Shown piece by piece: positions 10,614-22,071 of a stretch of DNA of 64,000 bases. The stretch is from Ampelomyces quisqualis. Its lineage: Eukaryota > Ascomycota > Dothideomycetes > Pleosporales > Phaeosphaeriaceae. How positions within the stretch are numbered: position 1 is the first letter of the stretch; every line of letters begins with the position of its first letter. Both the position numbers and the translations under genes were made by a program. The notes below the pieces were generated by a model that was not told the DNA's origin, did no database searches, and saw nothing but the letters and a program-made list of their open reading frames with translations. The stretch spans positions 1,488,001-1,552,000 of the forward strand of contig JAGTXZ010000018.1 in assembly GCA_018398575.1 (NCBI GenBank), read 5' to 3'.

Positions 10614-11483
10614 ATGTTTCTCAGTGTAAAGGAACGAGCACGACAAATAGCTAATGGGCAGTTGACCGCACAACCACCGGCGGTGCAGATCAATCAGCCG
10701 CCGCCAAAGGTCACCATACCCAAAGCCGCCCCTTCCAAGGCCGCAGCGGCGAAACCTCCATCTCCAAAACCCGCCGCTGATCCAAAACCCGCCGCTGCTC
10801 CAAAATCTACGGCACCAAAGGTCTCCTCTTCGAAACCCGCCACTTCGAAGCCGACAGCTTCCAAGTCCTCGTCCTCTAAGTCCGCGACCCCGATAGGCGC
10901 GTTTCCCGATAGTGCTCCACCCAAGCTCTCGCGATCGAAGACCGAGCCGCCCAAGTCGCCCAAGACAAAGACATCGAAGAGCTCTTCTTCCAAGGACAAG
11001 GAAAAGGAAAAAGAGTCTTCGTCAAGACCCAAGGCCTCGAGAACAGACTCGTCGAAAAGCGTGCCATCGTCAAAGAAGACTCCTTCCAAGTCGGCGACGA
11101 AGAGCGTCCCTTCGACACCCGTGCGTTCGAGTTTCTTTTCGAGGATAACGAGCAGCTCGTCGTCCGATGGCTCGACCGACGATGAGTTGCCCAAACACGC
11201 GCCTTCGGACGAAGTCACAGAACTGAAGTCGGCTTGCATGAAGCAGATCAGCGGCGTGACTGGACTCAGCGGCAAGAACCTCGCCATTGTATGTCGACAG
11301 ACATCGAAGAACCGAGAGTGGTATGCTGCGCTGAAAGACGTCAGCTCGGACAAATACTTGAAGATGTGGATGAACCGTGACAAGACATACGCAACACAAG
11401 TCGAGGCGCTCCAGGCGTATCTGGTGTTTGCGAAGAAGATGAAGGACGGCTATCGGCTCTTCCCCATGTCGCCGACCAAGTGA
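10614..11483 (+). CDS. Unknown Ser/Lys/Pro-rich protein
   Basis: A single exon of 289 residues from ATG 10614. Residues 25-200 are low-complexity Lys/Ser/Pro/Ala with repeats of the types SKPAASKP and SSSKDKEKEKE, and several SP/TP sites, so disorder and phosphorylation are likely. The last 80 residues are ordered in character: DEVTELKSACMKQISGVTGL, then REWYAALKDVSSDKYLKMWM, ending YRLFPMSPTK. The basic tract could bind nucleic acid, but that is inference. I do not recognise the family. Confidence 0.55.
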   Translation: MFLSVKERARQIANGQLTAQPPAVQINQPPPKVTIPKAAPSKAAAAKPPSPKPAADPKPAAAPKSTAPKVSSSKPATSKPTASKSSSSKSATPIGAFPDSAPPKLSRSKTEPPKSPKTKTSKSSSSKDKEKEKESSSRPKASRTDSSKSVPSSKKTPSKSATKSVPSTPVRSSFFSRITSSSSSDGSTDDELPKHAPSDEVTELKSACMKQISGVTGLSGKNLAIVCRQTSKNREWYAALKDVSSDKYLKMWMNRDKTYATQVEALQAYLVFAKKMKDGYRLFPMSPTK

Positions 11484-12022
11484 TTTTGGTGACGAACAGC
11501 GCGCAATATAATGACTGGCCGAGGCCGTGAAAAGCTTTGGACATGTAACAACATTGTACAACAACACTCCACTTTTAGCAAGGCGTTTTTGGAATTGTGG
11601 TAATACGGTATCGGACAACTTGGCGGCGTTCCAGAGGTAATCGCAGGGGAATGGTGCAAAAGCACACTGCGCAGAATGTGCGGAAGCCATATGATGGTGT
11701 AGTAAGTGTAAGATACTGTAGGCTTGAGAGCCTGCTGGTCGGGTGTCTATGTTCGCTGTAACTGTTAGTATAATATCTTGACGACGGAAGCGTCCCGAAT
11801 GGCGACATGGGCAGATTGCCAGCACAAATGAAGTCTCCTGTGTGCGTGCCGTCAACCATGTCAAGTCGCGTAGTCCATCTGTCGGTCCGAACAGGTGCTC
11901 GCATGGAAACGTGACGCTATCGATAAGCCACGCAGCAGTGGATCTCCGATCGGCCCCACAGGCCACACGACAACGAACATGTGAAGGAGGCGCCGCCGCC
12001 ACCGAGCCGCGTCGACCAGACA
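11484..12022. other. Intergenic, nothing supported
   Basis: The minus strand carries a 317-codon frame (11070-12023) that overlaps the preceding gene antisense and shows no domain; it is treated as a shadow frame. Confidence 0.5.
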
Positions 12023-12747
12023 ATGTACCACCTCTTCAAGTCCATCTACCTCCACGCCACAAGTAAAGAAGGTGCGCATTCACTGCCCCGCTCCCTTGGC
12101 CACTCACCGCGACTCACCTCGACTGCACAGAATACTCAGTCCTCCTCCTCGGCCTCGACAACGCCGGCAAAACCACGCTCCTCGAACAAATCAAAGCTGC
12201 CTACACGCCCTCGCACCCCAACCTCAAAACCGTCCCCACCGTCGGCCAAAACGTCGCCACCGTCCAACTCCCGCCGCCAAACCCGCCGATATATCTCAAG
12301 ATATGGGACGTCGGCGGCCAACATAGCCTCCGCGGCCTCTGGCAAAGCTACTACACCAGCTGCCACGCCATCGTCTTTGTAATCGACTCCTCGGACGTCG
12401 GAAACGCCACGCTCCACGACCTCGGCAGCTCCACGCCCACCGACGACATCGGGCGGCTGGACGAATGCCGGCTCGTGCTTGAAAGCGTGCTGGAGAACCA
12501 CGACACGTCTGGCGTTCCGATTCTCGTGTTGGCGAATAAGCAGGACCGGGAAGACTGCGTGGAGGTGGTGCGGATCAAAGAGGGGTTTGTGAGGAAGGTG
12601 TTTGAGGGGGAGAAGGGCGGGAATGTCAGGGATAGTAGGGTGTTGCCGTGCAGTGCGTTGACGGGGACGGGGGTACTGGAGGCGGTGGAGTGGTTGTGTA
12701 CGAGGATGAAGTTTAACAAGGAGAGTAGGCCGCCGGTGATGAGGTAG
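12023..12747 (+). CDS. ARL3: Arf-like GTPase, Arl3/ARFRP1 type
   Basis: Small GTPase expected at the trans-Golgi, where this subfamily recruits Arl1 and golgins. Exons 12023-12071 and 12131-12747 (59-nt intron) give 221 residues. The start MYHLFKSIYLHATSKEEYSV matches the ARFRP1 pattern, which lacks the Gly2 myristoylation site of true Arfs. Motifs: P-loop LLGLDNAGKTT, switch I Thr in TVPTVGQN, switch II WDVGGQHSLRGLW, NKQD, and CSALTG near the end. Against animal ARFRP1 there is an insertion (LGSSTPTDDIGRLD) before the fourth helix. The 3' end converges on the methyltransferase gene with only a 71-nt spacer. Confidence 0.88.
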
Positions 12748-12818
12748 GAACAGATATACCAAGGCTTGAATGTACCTCGCGACCAACTGACTTCTCATAC
12801 ACTAGCAGCGCGATTGGA

Positions 12819-14256
12819 TTAGTTCATGTTCTTCGTCTTCCTTGCTACCCAGAATGCTGGTCGATAGTTGCTTTGCAGCATGCTTCGCGGATTCGTCATG
12901 TAACCTGTCTCGAAAGCCGCACATTCTTGCTTTTCCATGGTAAAGCCAAAGTGCTCAATGAGCGCGACAACCTCTTCATGAGTGAGCTCAACCGAGCCCG
13001 GGTCGCCTATGCCAGCATCAGCAACTTTAGCTGTTTTCCTTCTCTTCTCGTCGTTCTCATCCTCGTCATCTCTACGAGGCACATGATGCCAGAGAAGTGG
13101 GCCCAGATTGACCCACAAGCCGCCGAGCTTGAGGCAATTCCGCACCGCCTCAATGTAACGTATTATATTTGGCGCGGTGTCGATGAAAAACACTGTCGCT
13201 ACGACATCAAACGCATTCTTGTACTCTGCCTGGCTGTACAGAACGCAGAAATCGCCCGTTGCCATGCTCATTCGCTTAGATGCGGGTACCTTCGAGCCAT
13301 CTGCGGCGCTCAGAACAGTGCTAGGATGTATGTCTGGTATTTGGACAGTCTGGAATTGGTCGGCTCGAGAGATGTGGTTCGAACAGCCAAGCGCGAAAGG
13401 AGCTATCCGGAACTGACCAGCTTTCTGTGCATGGTTGAGAACAAAAGCGCTAGCCATGAGCTCATGGTACGAAATCTCGTTGCCCTCGACATTGAATCCG
13501 GCACGACAGACGTCGAAAACCAGACGGCCCAGTCCGGCACCGGGTACCAGTATGTGCATTGCAGATCGGTCAAGAGCTGACTGTACCTCTCTTCGTAAAG
13601 TAAACTCTGTTTCCAGGGCCGCTACGATGGGCTCAAAGCATTTCCATCGTTCTGCCTGCCCCTCAACACTCCACTCTCGGTAAAATTGATTGATGCAGCC
13701 TCGGGCCTTTTCCATGTCGTTCTGTGATGTCTTGATGTTCATATGGTCCAGGATGGTTGAGTATATCTGGTATTCATCGTGCATATACTCTTCAGGTACA
13801 ATTGATGCAACCCATTCACTATCAAGAGTAGGTGCTAAGAATGCTTGGAAGCCAGCCTTGAAGATAGCTTCCGCGAGTTCTGCGTTGCCCTCAATCAAGT
13901 CGTCTAGCTTGGAGAAAGTTTCCAAGATCGAGAATGGAGGCTTTGAGAGTAGAGTCCAGTGTTCTTGTGGCAGCGAGTAGAAAGCTTGGCGTCGTACATG
14001 AGTGCCATTGAAGTGAGCCAAGCGGCGATATGATCTGGACAATGTGTGGTCAGTACTTGCGGCCGTTCTCGAAATGAGTACAATCCGTAATCTCTCACCG
14101 AAAAGAGTCTAAGACCGACAACAGATGCCTTTGTTCGCCAGGATCTGTCATCGGATCAAAAACGCCCTCCCATTCTTTTTCGGCCATCTCGACAGTGCGC
14201 ACGACTGACTTTCGCACGAGACCTCTCGATGCTGGTTCAGGCAACACTGCTTGCAT
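12819..14256 (-). CDS. Carnosine N-methyltransferase-like (N2227 family)
   Basis: SAM-dependent methyltransferase of the family that methylates carnosine in animals; the fungal substrate is not established. Exons 14256-14099 and 14034-12819 (64-nt GTGAGA..TCCAG intron) give 457 residues from ATG 14256. The frame is open further up to a GTG at 14316 with no ATG, so an extra 5' exon is possible. Motifs: SAM-binding LVPGAGLGRLVFDVCRAGFN, acidic loop EGNEISYHELM, the segment FDVVATVFFIDTAPN, and the C-terminal GGLWVNLGPLLWH. A charged loop DDEDENDEKRRK interrupts the C-terminal part. It is divergent from the next gene across about 200 nt. Confidence 0.85.
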
Positions 14257-14453
14257 CAAGTCGAGATACTGAGCCGAGCCGGGCGCGATGTCGGTCGTGA
14301 TCGATGTAACACTCACGTGTGACGTTGGAGCTGGAGGGGGAGTGAAGGAGTAACATTAGGTCCGACATTACCCCGAGCAGGCGCGTCGCGAGATTACCCC
14401 GCGCCTGATCCCAAACTTCAATCGCACCCCATATTCTAAGAAGAAACCACGCG
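14257..14453. promoter_or_regulatory. Shared divergent promoter
   Basis: About 200 nt separate the start codons of the methyltransferase (minus) and the chaperone-like gene (plus). Both must be transcribed from here. No motif is assigned. Confidence 0.5.
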
Positions 14454-14947
14454 ATGGCAACCACAGCTACCAACGGTGACGTGCCACATGCGCCTACCGA
14501 GGTATCGTTTCCATTGCCGAAAGCGCCGCATACAAACATCCACCTTCAGCTTACTGACAATGGTCCGAACTTGGTGCTGTTTGTGACGACAGTCACGCCC
14601 GAGTCTGCGTCATCGTCTCCATTGGGGTCTTTTGTATACGCCATGCCCAATGTGAGTAGAGGTCTTTGAATCCGAATGGGATGTCCGCTAGATGAATCGT
14701 GCAGAAAACAACACCAGGCGAAACATTATGCACGCCGCTGTTCACCCACGGCGGGACACTCGACTTTACTACCCGATTGGCAAAGCTCCTCGCGCACAAG
14801 ACAGGCAAACCTGCATACGTCGGCAACTCCTCGAGTTTTGTAAGCGCTGGCATGGGAGGGACCGTGGAGGAAGAGATGGAAGGCTTCCGAAGGGTTGTTG
14901 AGGTCGTTATGGAGTTACTTGACAGCAAAAACGCCAAGGGAACATGA
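14454..14947 (+). CDS. Proteasome assembly chaperone 4-like protein
   Basis: Likely Poc4/PAC4-type chaperone, which pairs with Poc3/PAC3 under the alpha ring during 20S proteasome assembly. Exons 14454-14651 and 14705-14947 (53-nt intron, phase 0) give 146 residues. Supporting features are the beta-strand pattern IHLQLTDNGPNLVLFVTTV, GSFVYAMPN across the splice, LDFTTRLAKLLAHKTGKPAY, and EEEMEGFRRVVEVVMELL at the end. The assignment rests on resemblance to fungal PAC4 proteins rather than on a catalytic motif, so it is tentative. Confidence 0.65.
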
Positions 14948-17900
14948 AATGCGACAAGGTCCTCGAACAAATCTTTGACGATATAGTATGGGGTGCGATG
15001 TTAAGACCACGTTGGGGCATCACTGCCATCACGGGCCCTGGCCAGGCAGTAGGACCCAGCATGGGCGGACAGACTCCATTTTGCACATCGCAAAACACAC
15101 ATGCGACAACGCACAATAAGATGTTCAACCAGCAACAGGTTTACCTCTACGCTCTCCGTATGTGCGATTTGCTACTATAATATCACTTGAATCAGTCAAA
15201 GGCTGACATACACTCAGGACTCTGTAATAGGCAACATCGCATATCTAGCGCATTGAACAACGGAAACTTCTGATATGGTCATCACAGGTGCTGAGCGATC
15301 AGCTTGTCTAGCGAGCCCACGTCTGCAGAAGAGATCGATCCGGGATCTCGTATGCAGGTGTAGCCAGCAATGTTGGACCCTGCATGAAGATGAAGACCGT
15401 TTGTCACACCTACTTGTGATAGGGCAATAGTAGTGCGTGGGGGTATATGCAAGGTAGCTTTAACAACTAACGTAATGCCTAACATACGTAGCTGTTTGTG
15501 TATAGCAGGTCTATAGACCAGGCGCTTTAGAACTAATCCTTACCCTATTAGCTAAAGTAGATAGCTACACAAAAGACTTCACGCAAGGGTATAAAGGGAT
15601 GAGAGGGCAACAGGATGCACGACTAAAGCTTTAATTCTCGTCTAGGCTTTCTTAAATTACGGCTGCGCTGTAATAATAGCTTAGGCATGCATTACTAGTA
15701 TAATCAAGTGTCTTATTACCTAATCTTGTGATCGCGCGATATCGTATAGGTAGTAGACGCGACTTGGACTTCAGGTCAGTGCGCTTTCAGATAGCTTATT
15801 TTGCAGCCCTTATCGTCCGCTCGTTACACGGCATTTCAGTTTGGCTGTGCACGGCGGCATCGCTTCTTAAGCAACACGGCGGTCGCACTCACGTCAAATC
15901 TTTGTCCGGTTCGCCGCTGTGAGTGCAAGGTATCACTCTATCTCAGAAGGCAATGACGCTCAGCTGAACATTGATGATGGGTCGGTTGAATCTCGAGGTC
16001 ATCCTCGCTACGATATATATCTTCCCTCGCCTATGACTCAGACGCTCCACCGACATTGTAAATCGTCCTCCTTGTGGTGTGTTGTCCACTCATGAGCGGC
16101 GTGGTGACCGAAAACGACATGTATCCTATCACTCCTGAGGATGGATGGCCAATTTTCGACTCTCACCTTGCCGTCAAGCACATCTTGGTTGGCTTGCTAC
16201 AGAGTAGTAAGACCTCTTTCGATCTTGGTGACCTTGACAGCCTCCATACCAGCTCTCGTTAAGGCCTTAGGTAGATACTTCTGGTATCGCCAGGTCCTCT
16301 ATTGACTGAATTACTCTTTTTGGACGGCTTGTGAGAAAGCTGTGTAGACGACCTCGACACTCGGAGGCAGCTCAATACCACTTCCTAGCACGCTCGCGAA
16401 ACCTCACTCCGTTGGAGAGCAGGGCAGCAATAGCCTTGTGGGACGCAGCATCGCCGCTAGTTATGAAGAGGTATTTCTAAGGGCCTTCCGGTCGCAGCTG
16501 CTTCACTGCGTCTGCAGATTTTTAATCGACCAGGGTAGTTGCGTCCAGCCTCTTTTTTCTGTCGACACCTCTTGTTGATGCTTTTACGACTACTGTAGAC
16601 CCGACCTGGCAAACGTTAACGTTGATGTAGTCCTTTTCCCGGCACATGGAGCAACGCAGCGCTGTTCGAGGTACTCATTGTGATGAGATTTGGTGTTTAT
16701 TGAACAACCTGAAGGGCGATAGTCGGGGTCAAGGTTGAGCATCGAACCACAGTGAGTATATTTACCTTTTCATCATGGCCAATACCACCATTCCTTCTCA
16801 GCAATTGCTAATTCCTTAGTGATCGTTTTATGCTAATGGTTATCCAGTTCTGCGCTTCTGACAAGCTATTTCAGATGTTTGATAAGCAAGCTTTCATGAA
16901 AGAGTAGAACGTTCTTGTCCAGCTTGCACGAATCTCCGCTGTGTAAGCATGGAATAATCATCTTTGACAGAGGCCTTATAATTGCCGCTGATTAGTAGCA
17001 TAATCGCTTCAAAGCGGCTAGTTTGCGGAGTCCGCTCGACTGCGAAGTAATGGTCACCACCCACGTCCACAGCGGCGTTCGCTTGCTTCGTCGGGCTTGA
17101 TCACTTGTCTAACAAGATGGTAAGATTGCTTGATAGGAATATTGGTACATCATAAATACTGCAGCGTTCGTGCTCACTGTCACTACCTTGACCGCTTTCG
17201 CCAAGCAGCCTGGTTGAACAGCAACGAACTGGGTACTGTTCCCAGAAGCCGAAGCCCTCTTCATCTCTGGAAAAAGCACAGTAACTCAATGTGCGTGCCC
17301 TTCGGCGTCGACTATGAAATGCAGTATCTTGATTTGGTAATTCTCTAGAAGGAAGGCTGATACCAAAAGTTCTACCATCCCTGCTCGCGTTGTCAACAAT
17401 TAATCATGCAAGCGAATCCTTTTCAATCACTTACAAACTCTCCAATCACAACGCTACGCTTTAGTATACCTACCTCATTATTGGCCTGCTAATTCAGTAC
17501 AGTAATTCGGGTTACCGCGTTTGTGAACCCATATCTACTTTATGTGGAATTGTGGCCTCTGCTACCAGGTCAACGATCGAGCTTCTTCGCAAGGGCTCAG
17601 AGCGGAACTCGGAGTGGAACTTTGGAGAGAGCTGAGTTACCCTCGTTGGTCCGACTAGACCTCGTGTCAAGGCAGCTGATATTAGACTTCTGAACATTTC
17701 ATTAGATCAATAACGCTCTGTGGCGGTCGCAGTACTACCGTGGTGACGTGGTCTCCATGCCTGATAACCGAGTCGCCGATAGATTCTGATCTTGCACCAT
17801 AAGATTGCCTTACTAGGACGGCATCCACAAGACTTTACCGAATATGACTTTCGTGTGGAAGAGGTCGAGATGCAACCTCACGAGTGGCAAACGGCTTGCA

Positions 17901-19589
17901 TCCGCCATATGGCGCTTGAGCGCTTTTGTTGCCACGATCCCACTGCTTGGCTATTCGGCATGTTTACAAGATTACAGTCTTCAGACAAATTGCTGGCTGT
18001 CACTACGAAGTGACGAGAAAGAACCAGAAGATGACTCGGCAGCTGTGTTATGTTTCACCGTGAATACTCCGCGTTACTCGCATGTAGATGAAAACTTTGG
18101 CATAACATGCCGCGCAGCTGTTCGAACACCGCCGAACTGGAAACACGTCCCATAACACCTGATTGAACATGGATGTCAGTGACCGACAATCGTCTAAAGA
18201 CAGCAGACTCAGGGCATCCTGCTGCAGGTTCCCACCCGTGCGTTCAGATCTCTTGCGGTAAAACGTGGACCGGACGCCACACATCTAAAAACGGTCCTGT
18301 CTGCACACATCTCAACCCAAATTATCAAATCCTCCGCAGTCTCACTTTTTCAGAAGTGCAGATAGAGTAACGTCACTACTTTCTATTCGTTGCGAGACTG
18401 ACTTCACGACTTCAAGAACGCTTGGCTCTTTATTGTGGAAGAGGATCAACGCTCTGACCTTCTACCTCGCATGGGCCAAGTCACTATTCCACGATTATGC
18501 GATCCTGGCCAGGCTTAGGAAATCGAGAAATTCCTCTTTTCAGACTCCACTCGGTCTATTTGTGTCCTTTTTCACTTACGCGAAGTCTCTGCATGAAACG
18601 TCGTTGTTTTCTTTTTCTCCACCTGTACTAGCTTTGTCTTACTGTGCCTTTGTCTTTATTTCTATCTAGCATTTGCATATCCAGACTGTCTAATTCTGTA
18701 TAAGCAGGCTAGCTAGCGGAAAGTATAGATACAGCTAGGCATAAAATGCTACGACAATCCTAGTCATTCGTTTTCGCTTAGATTTCTCTACAATGCATGA
18801 GTAGCTTGAATTCTGTTCTTCTGGGGTGCTTCTGGCGTCTTTTGTGATGTCAACTAGTCTTCTCTTTAAACAGCGTGAGGTTTATAGTTAGTCTTGAGTT
18901 GGTGTAGACATAGAATACAGACCTGCAGCTACAGTTTTTGTGGCCTCAATAAGTGTCCATTTTTAGCTGGACGCTATGGCGACTTTGTGTTGGAATCTAA
19001 GTGCTTCGTGGATGTCAAGAGACTACTGTAAGATGATTCAAGCAGAGTCGCACGGTGTTGAATGAGGAGGTTGATGGTGATGTTGGTTGCTCTCGGACCT
19101 GACGTTGGGTTTGTGCCGTGCGTGGAGACGATCATTACCGAAGATCAGCCTTGATAGTCGCGGTGATAAATTCTCAAATAAGTCATGCAGACCTATCACT
19201 TCGAAACTTGTTGCAGCGGCTTGAATTCTATGTTGGAGTTCCAGGTTGGAATTCTAGGTTGGAGTTCAAGGTGGAGATGGCAGCGACGTTTCATTCCGCT
19301 GACATAAGCAAACGGCTTGGCAGCGGGTGCCGTCATAGCCAACGTCTTTTACAGCCTTCAACAAGTCCACGCGACATCGACACGCGGAGCTCTCCACCCG
19401 TCACAACCGCACATCTGATTGTCCCATCATCCCGTTTTTGGTCGGTTCCAAGTTGGTCGGATCAACACCTTGGTCTGGTGACCAATATTCTCCTGAACCC
19501 CGAGTTTCACAACAACCTCGCCGCATCCGTCGTACTCCATCTCCCGCAATCCATCTCGTGGCACCGCATCTCCCAGCACATCCGCCGCT
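14948..19589. other. 4.6-kb gene-poor, decayed island
   Basis: No intact gene found. Parts at 15430-15740 and 18670-18800 are TA-rich with stops everywhere. Between about 16690 and 16100 the minus strand holds a string of frame-broken coding-like pieces: MSTSNSAALLHVPGKGLH from an ATG at about 16677, later YLFITSGDAASHKAIAALLS, then TRAGMEAVKVTKIERGLTTL and QDVLDGKVRVENWPSI. They suggest one degenerate gene, which I cannot name. Other 60-100 codon frames at 17100-18670 are unassigned. Imperfect GGAATTCTA/GTTGGAGTTC repeats occur at 19220-19270. Confidence 0.5.
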
Positions 19590-20750
19590 ATGGCCCCTTC
19601 CAGATCGCGCATGACGCTCTTCCCTCTGCTTGCTGCCGCATCACTTCTTCCTTCCTCATCATGGGCCTTCGATTGTGAAGAGGTCGCGGCATCGGGCGTG
19701 CACTTCGACTTTAGCAAGTTGGCTGGGCCACATGTCGTGCACTGGAAGGACGAGGATCTCGTCCATGAGATGCAGTACAAGTACAACTTCACAGTGGACA
19801 TCTGCCAGAAGCTGCAATGGCATAAAGGCGGCAGCCAGGCCACAGAGTGTCATCATGGCGCAAGAGGTATGTTTACACATCGCAAAGGCAGCATCGCAAA
19901 CAACGACGGACCATTTCAGGTGTTGCGACGGTGAAACTGATCTGACAAAGACGTATAGTATGCGCCATCCGAGAGGACGTCAACCTTGCCATGGACCGAA
20001 ACTCGACTATCACGCCTATTGATATTGCCGGGACTTACAAGTCGTACAACGGCCGCGACATCGATGCCAAGTTCGAGCTCCTCCGCAAATCCGAATCAAA
20101 CTCTGATGCCGGACGAGAAGGGGTACGAGCAGTGCTCAACGGTGGCCGTTTCCCTTTCGACGACAAGAAGAGCGGCGTCGACCAAAGAGCCATCATCGAG
20201 TTCGTATGCGACAAGAAGCGATCCGGCCTCGAAGGTGACGAGAAGGACAATGGCGATAAGGAGGATAACAACGACGATGACGACAAGAAGGAGGAGAAGC
20301 TGAGGCGGCGGGAAGAGGGCGCCAAGGGCAAATGCGAGGACAGCGACGCCAGCCTGCGGTTTTGCGGCTACCAGCAAGAAGACGGAGCGAAGGACAAGAA
20401 GATCCAGACGTTGAGGCTCGAGTGGAGGACTGAGTATGCTTGCGAGGATGCGCCCCCGGCTGACGGTGGCAGCCACTGGGGCTTCTTCGGGTGGTTCTTC
20501 ATCATGTAAGTCATGATTCACTCACCACAACCATCCAGTACACTAATAGCACAGCTTCTTCCTCGCAATTGCCGCGTACCTCATCTTTGGATCCTGGCTC
20601 AACTACAACCGCTACGGTGCTCGCGGATGGGAGCTCTTGCCCCATGGCGATACAATCCGCGACATTCCGTACATTGCAAAGGACTTTGCCCGCAAGGTCG
20701 CAGGAACCGTGCAGGGCGGCGGAAGCCGAGGTGGATACGCGGCAGTCTAG
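19590..20750 (+). CDS. ATG27: Autophagy-related protein 27 (Atg27)
   Basis: Type I membrane protein cycling between Golgi, vacuole and Atg9 vesicles; supports Atg9 trafficking. Exons 19590-19866, 19959-20505 and 20555-20750 give 339 residues. It has a signal peptide (FPLLAAASLLPSSSWAFDCE) and a luminal MRH-like domain with paired cysteines (DICQKL, TECHHGARVCAI, GKCEDSDASLRFCGY, EYACED). An acidic/Lys-rich insert (about KEDNNDDDDKKEEK) interrupts that domain. The membrane segment is WFFIIFFLAIAAYLIFGSWL, followed by the hallmark cytosolic stretch NYNRYGARGWELLPHGDTIR. The first intron ends in TATAG with a CTGAC branch site; a closer CAG acceptor would break the frame. Confidence 0.87.
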
Positions 20751-21138
20751 GATAGATGCGTCTTTTGAGTTTGAGAAGCGCAGAGAAGTAGAAGCATCAC
20801 CGGTGTTTTGGGTTTTAGCTCAAGTTCGTTTTGTTCGACCCTTTCCCGCCATCTGGATCCCCACTGCGGCTTTGCTGATCAGTGTCGACGTAGCTCTTCT
20901 TACATTTCTTGTTCCGAAAAGGCACTACTGTTTGCTTCCAAACAAGTCTCTGCTGTGCTCGAATAACCAATTGAGGTCCAGTCCGTCCCTTCCCCGTGCC
21001 AAGGATTAATGTTCATCACGTGACAGACGACTAGTCCGGCATTGACCCCACACCGCATGGTTGTGATAGCCCACAGCACTCACTCGATATAACTTTCTCA
21101 CTCCGCTCTATCCAAGTTCCATCGACTATCGTGCTGCC
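20751..21138. other. Intergenic, nothing supported
   Basis: 3' region of atg27 and upstream region of the doubtful small gene; no motif recognised. Confidence 0.5.
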
Positions 21139-21619
21139 ATGGCGACTACTTGCTCCTCGATGTCCTACGCTGAACGCGCCAGAGCGAAACAAGGTATTGC
21201 AAATCGTAAGGCGCTCGATCGTCTTGTGGGAAACCGGTACAGAACATCAGTAAAAGATCTCAGAAATACGTGGCAAAATAAGAATGTGAATTTTTGCTCC
21301 TGCTTTGTGAGCAGCCAAATTTGCTATCTGGGGGATTAGGCTTGCGCAGTGTGATGGAGCTCGAGAACGAGTACTTGAGCCTCAAGTCGATCGAACCTCT
21401 CTTGATACTGACCAGGTCAGAATGTTCAGAGAGCGTGTCACACTCAGACAAATAAAAAAAAGAGATCGAGTCCATCGTCATCCCACAGTGAGAATGAAAG
21501 CACTGAGACACATGAGCGACAATGGAATGGATATGAAAATCATCTACGCAGCAAACAGGATAAGAGGAGGCGGACCCAAGAAAACATCATTGAATTGGAT
21601 GCGGAGATCCACACGCTAG
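21139..21619 (+). CDS. Doubtful small basic protein
   Basis: ATG 21139 opens ATTCSSMSYAERARAKQGIA and LVGNRYRTSVKDLRNTWQNK. A 43-nt GTGAGC..GCGCAG gap (21307-21349) would join it to a frame ending at 21619, giving about 145 basic residues. A competing frame over 21440-21628 (RSKQDKRRRRTQENIIELDA, ending IHTLEE) looks more helical and coiled-coil-like, so the splice pattern is unsettled. A further 58-codon ATG frame starts at 21733 (MIAHFTQDGVYTELWENLES). These could be exons of one gene or a decaying one. Confidence 0.28.
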
Positions 21620-22071
21620 AAGAATAGGAGTCTCTGCACTTGACTGGGCACCCACCAACTGTGTACAGACCATTGGAAACCTCAGCACCATAGCTTTTCG
21701 CCTACGTAACATTATCTGTCGTCTCATAAGAAATGATAGCACACTTTACCCAGGACGGGGTGTATACCGAGCTTTGGGAGAACCTAGAGAGCCTCCCGCT
21801 CGACTTCTACGAGAATCTGGACTGCACGGTGAGCGTAGAACTCGTCAAAAAGAGATGTGGTGCAGATGCGCCCACATGGACGGCAATTGAGTTGTCAACG
21901 TAGCGTTGAGCGTCATCTTCACTGGGTTGTGGTGATGATCATAATCATCATTACTATAGCACCAATGTGGTGGCTTACATAGGTGGAAATGTATTTGACA
22001 TTCATTTTTTAATATACATTTTCCTCTCCGTCTCCTCTCCGTCTCCTCTCCTTCTCCTCTCCTTCTCTTCT

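Noticed and set aside
11070..12023. 317-codon minus frame
   Set aside because: It overlaps the 3' half of the Ser/Lys/Pro-rich gene antisense and shows no domain or good start.
19914..19958. Alternative CAG acceptor in atg27 followed by a second mini-intron
   Set aside because: It would need a 28-nt intron; the single 92-nt intron with a CTGAC branch keeps the frame and gives the expected cysteine spacing.
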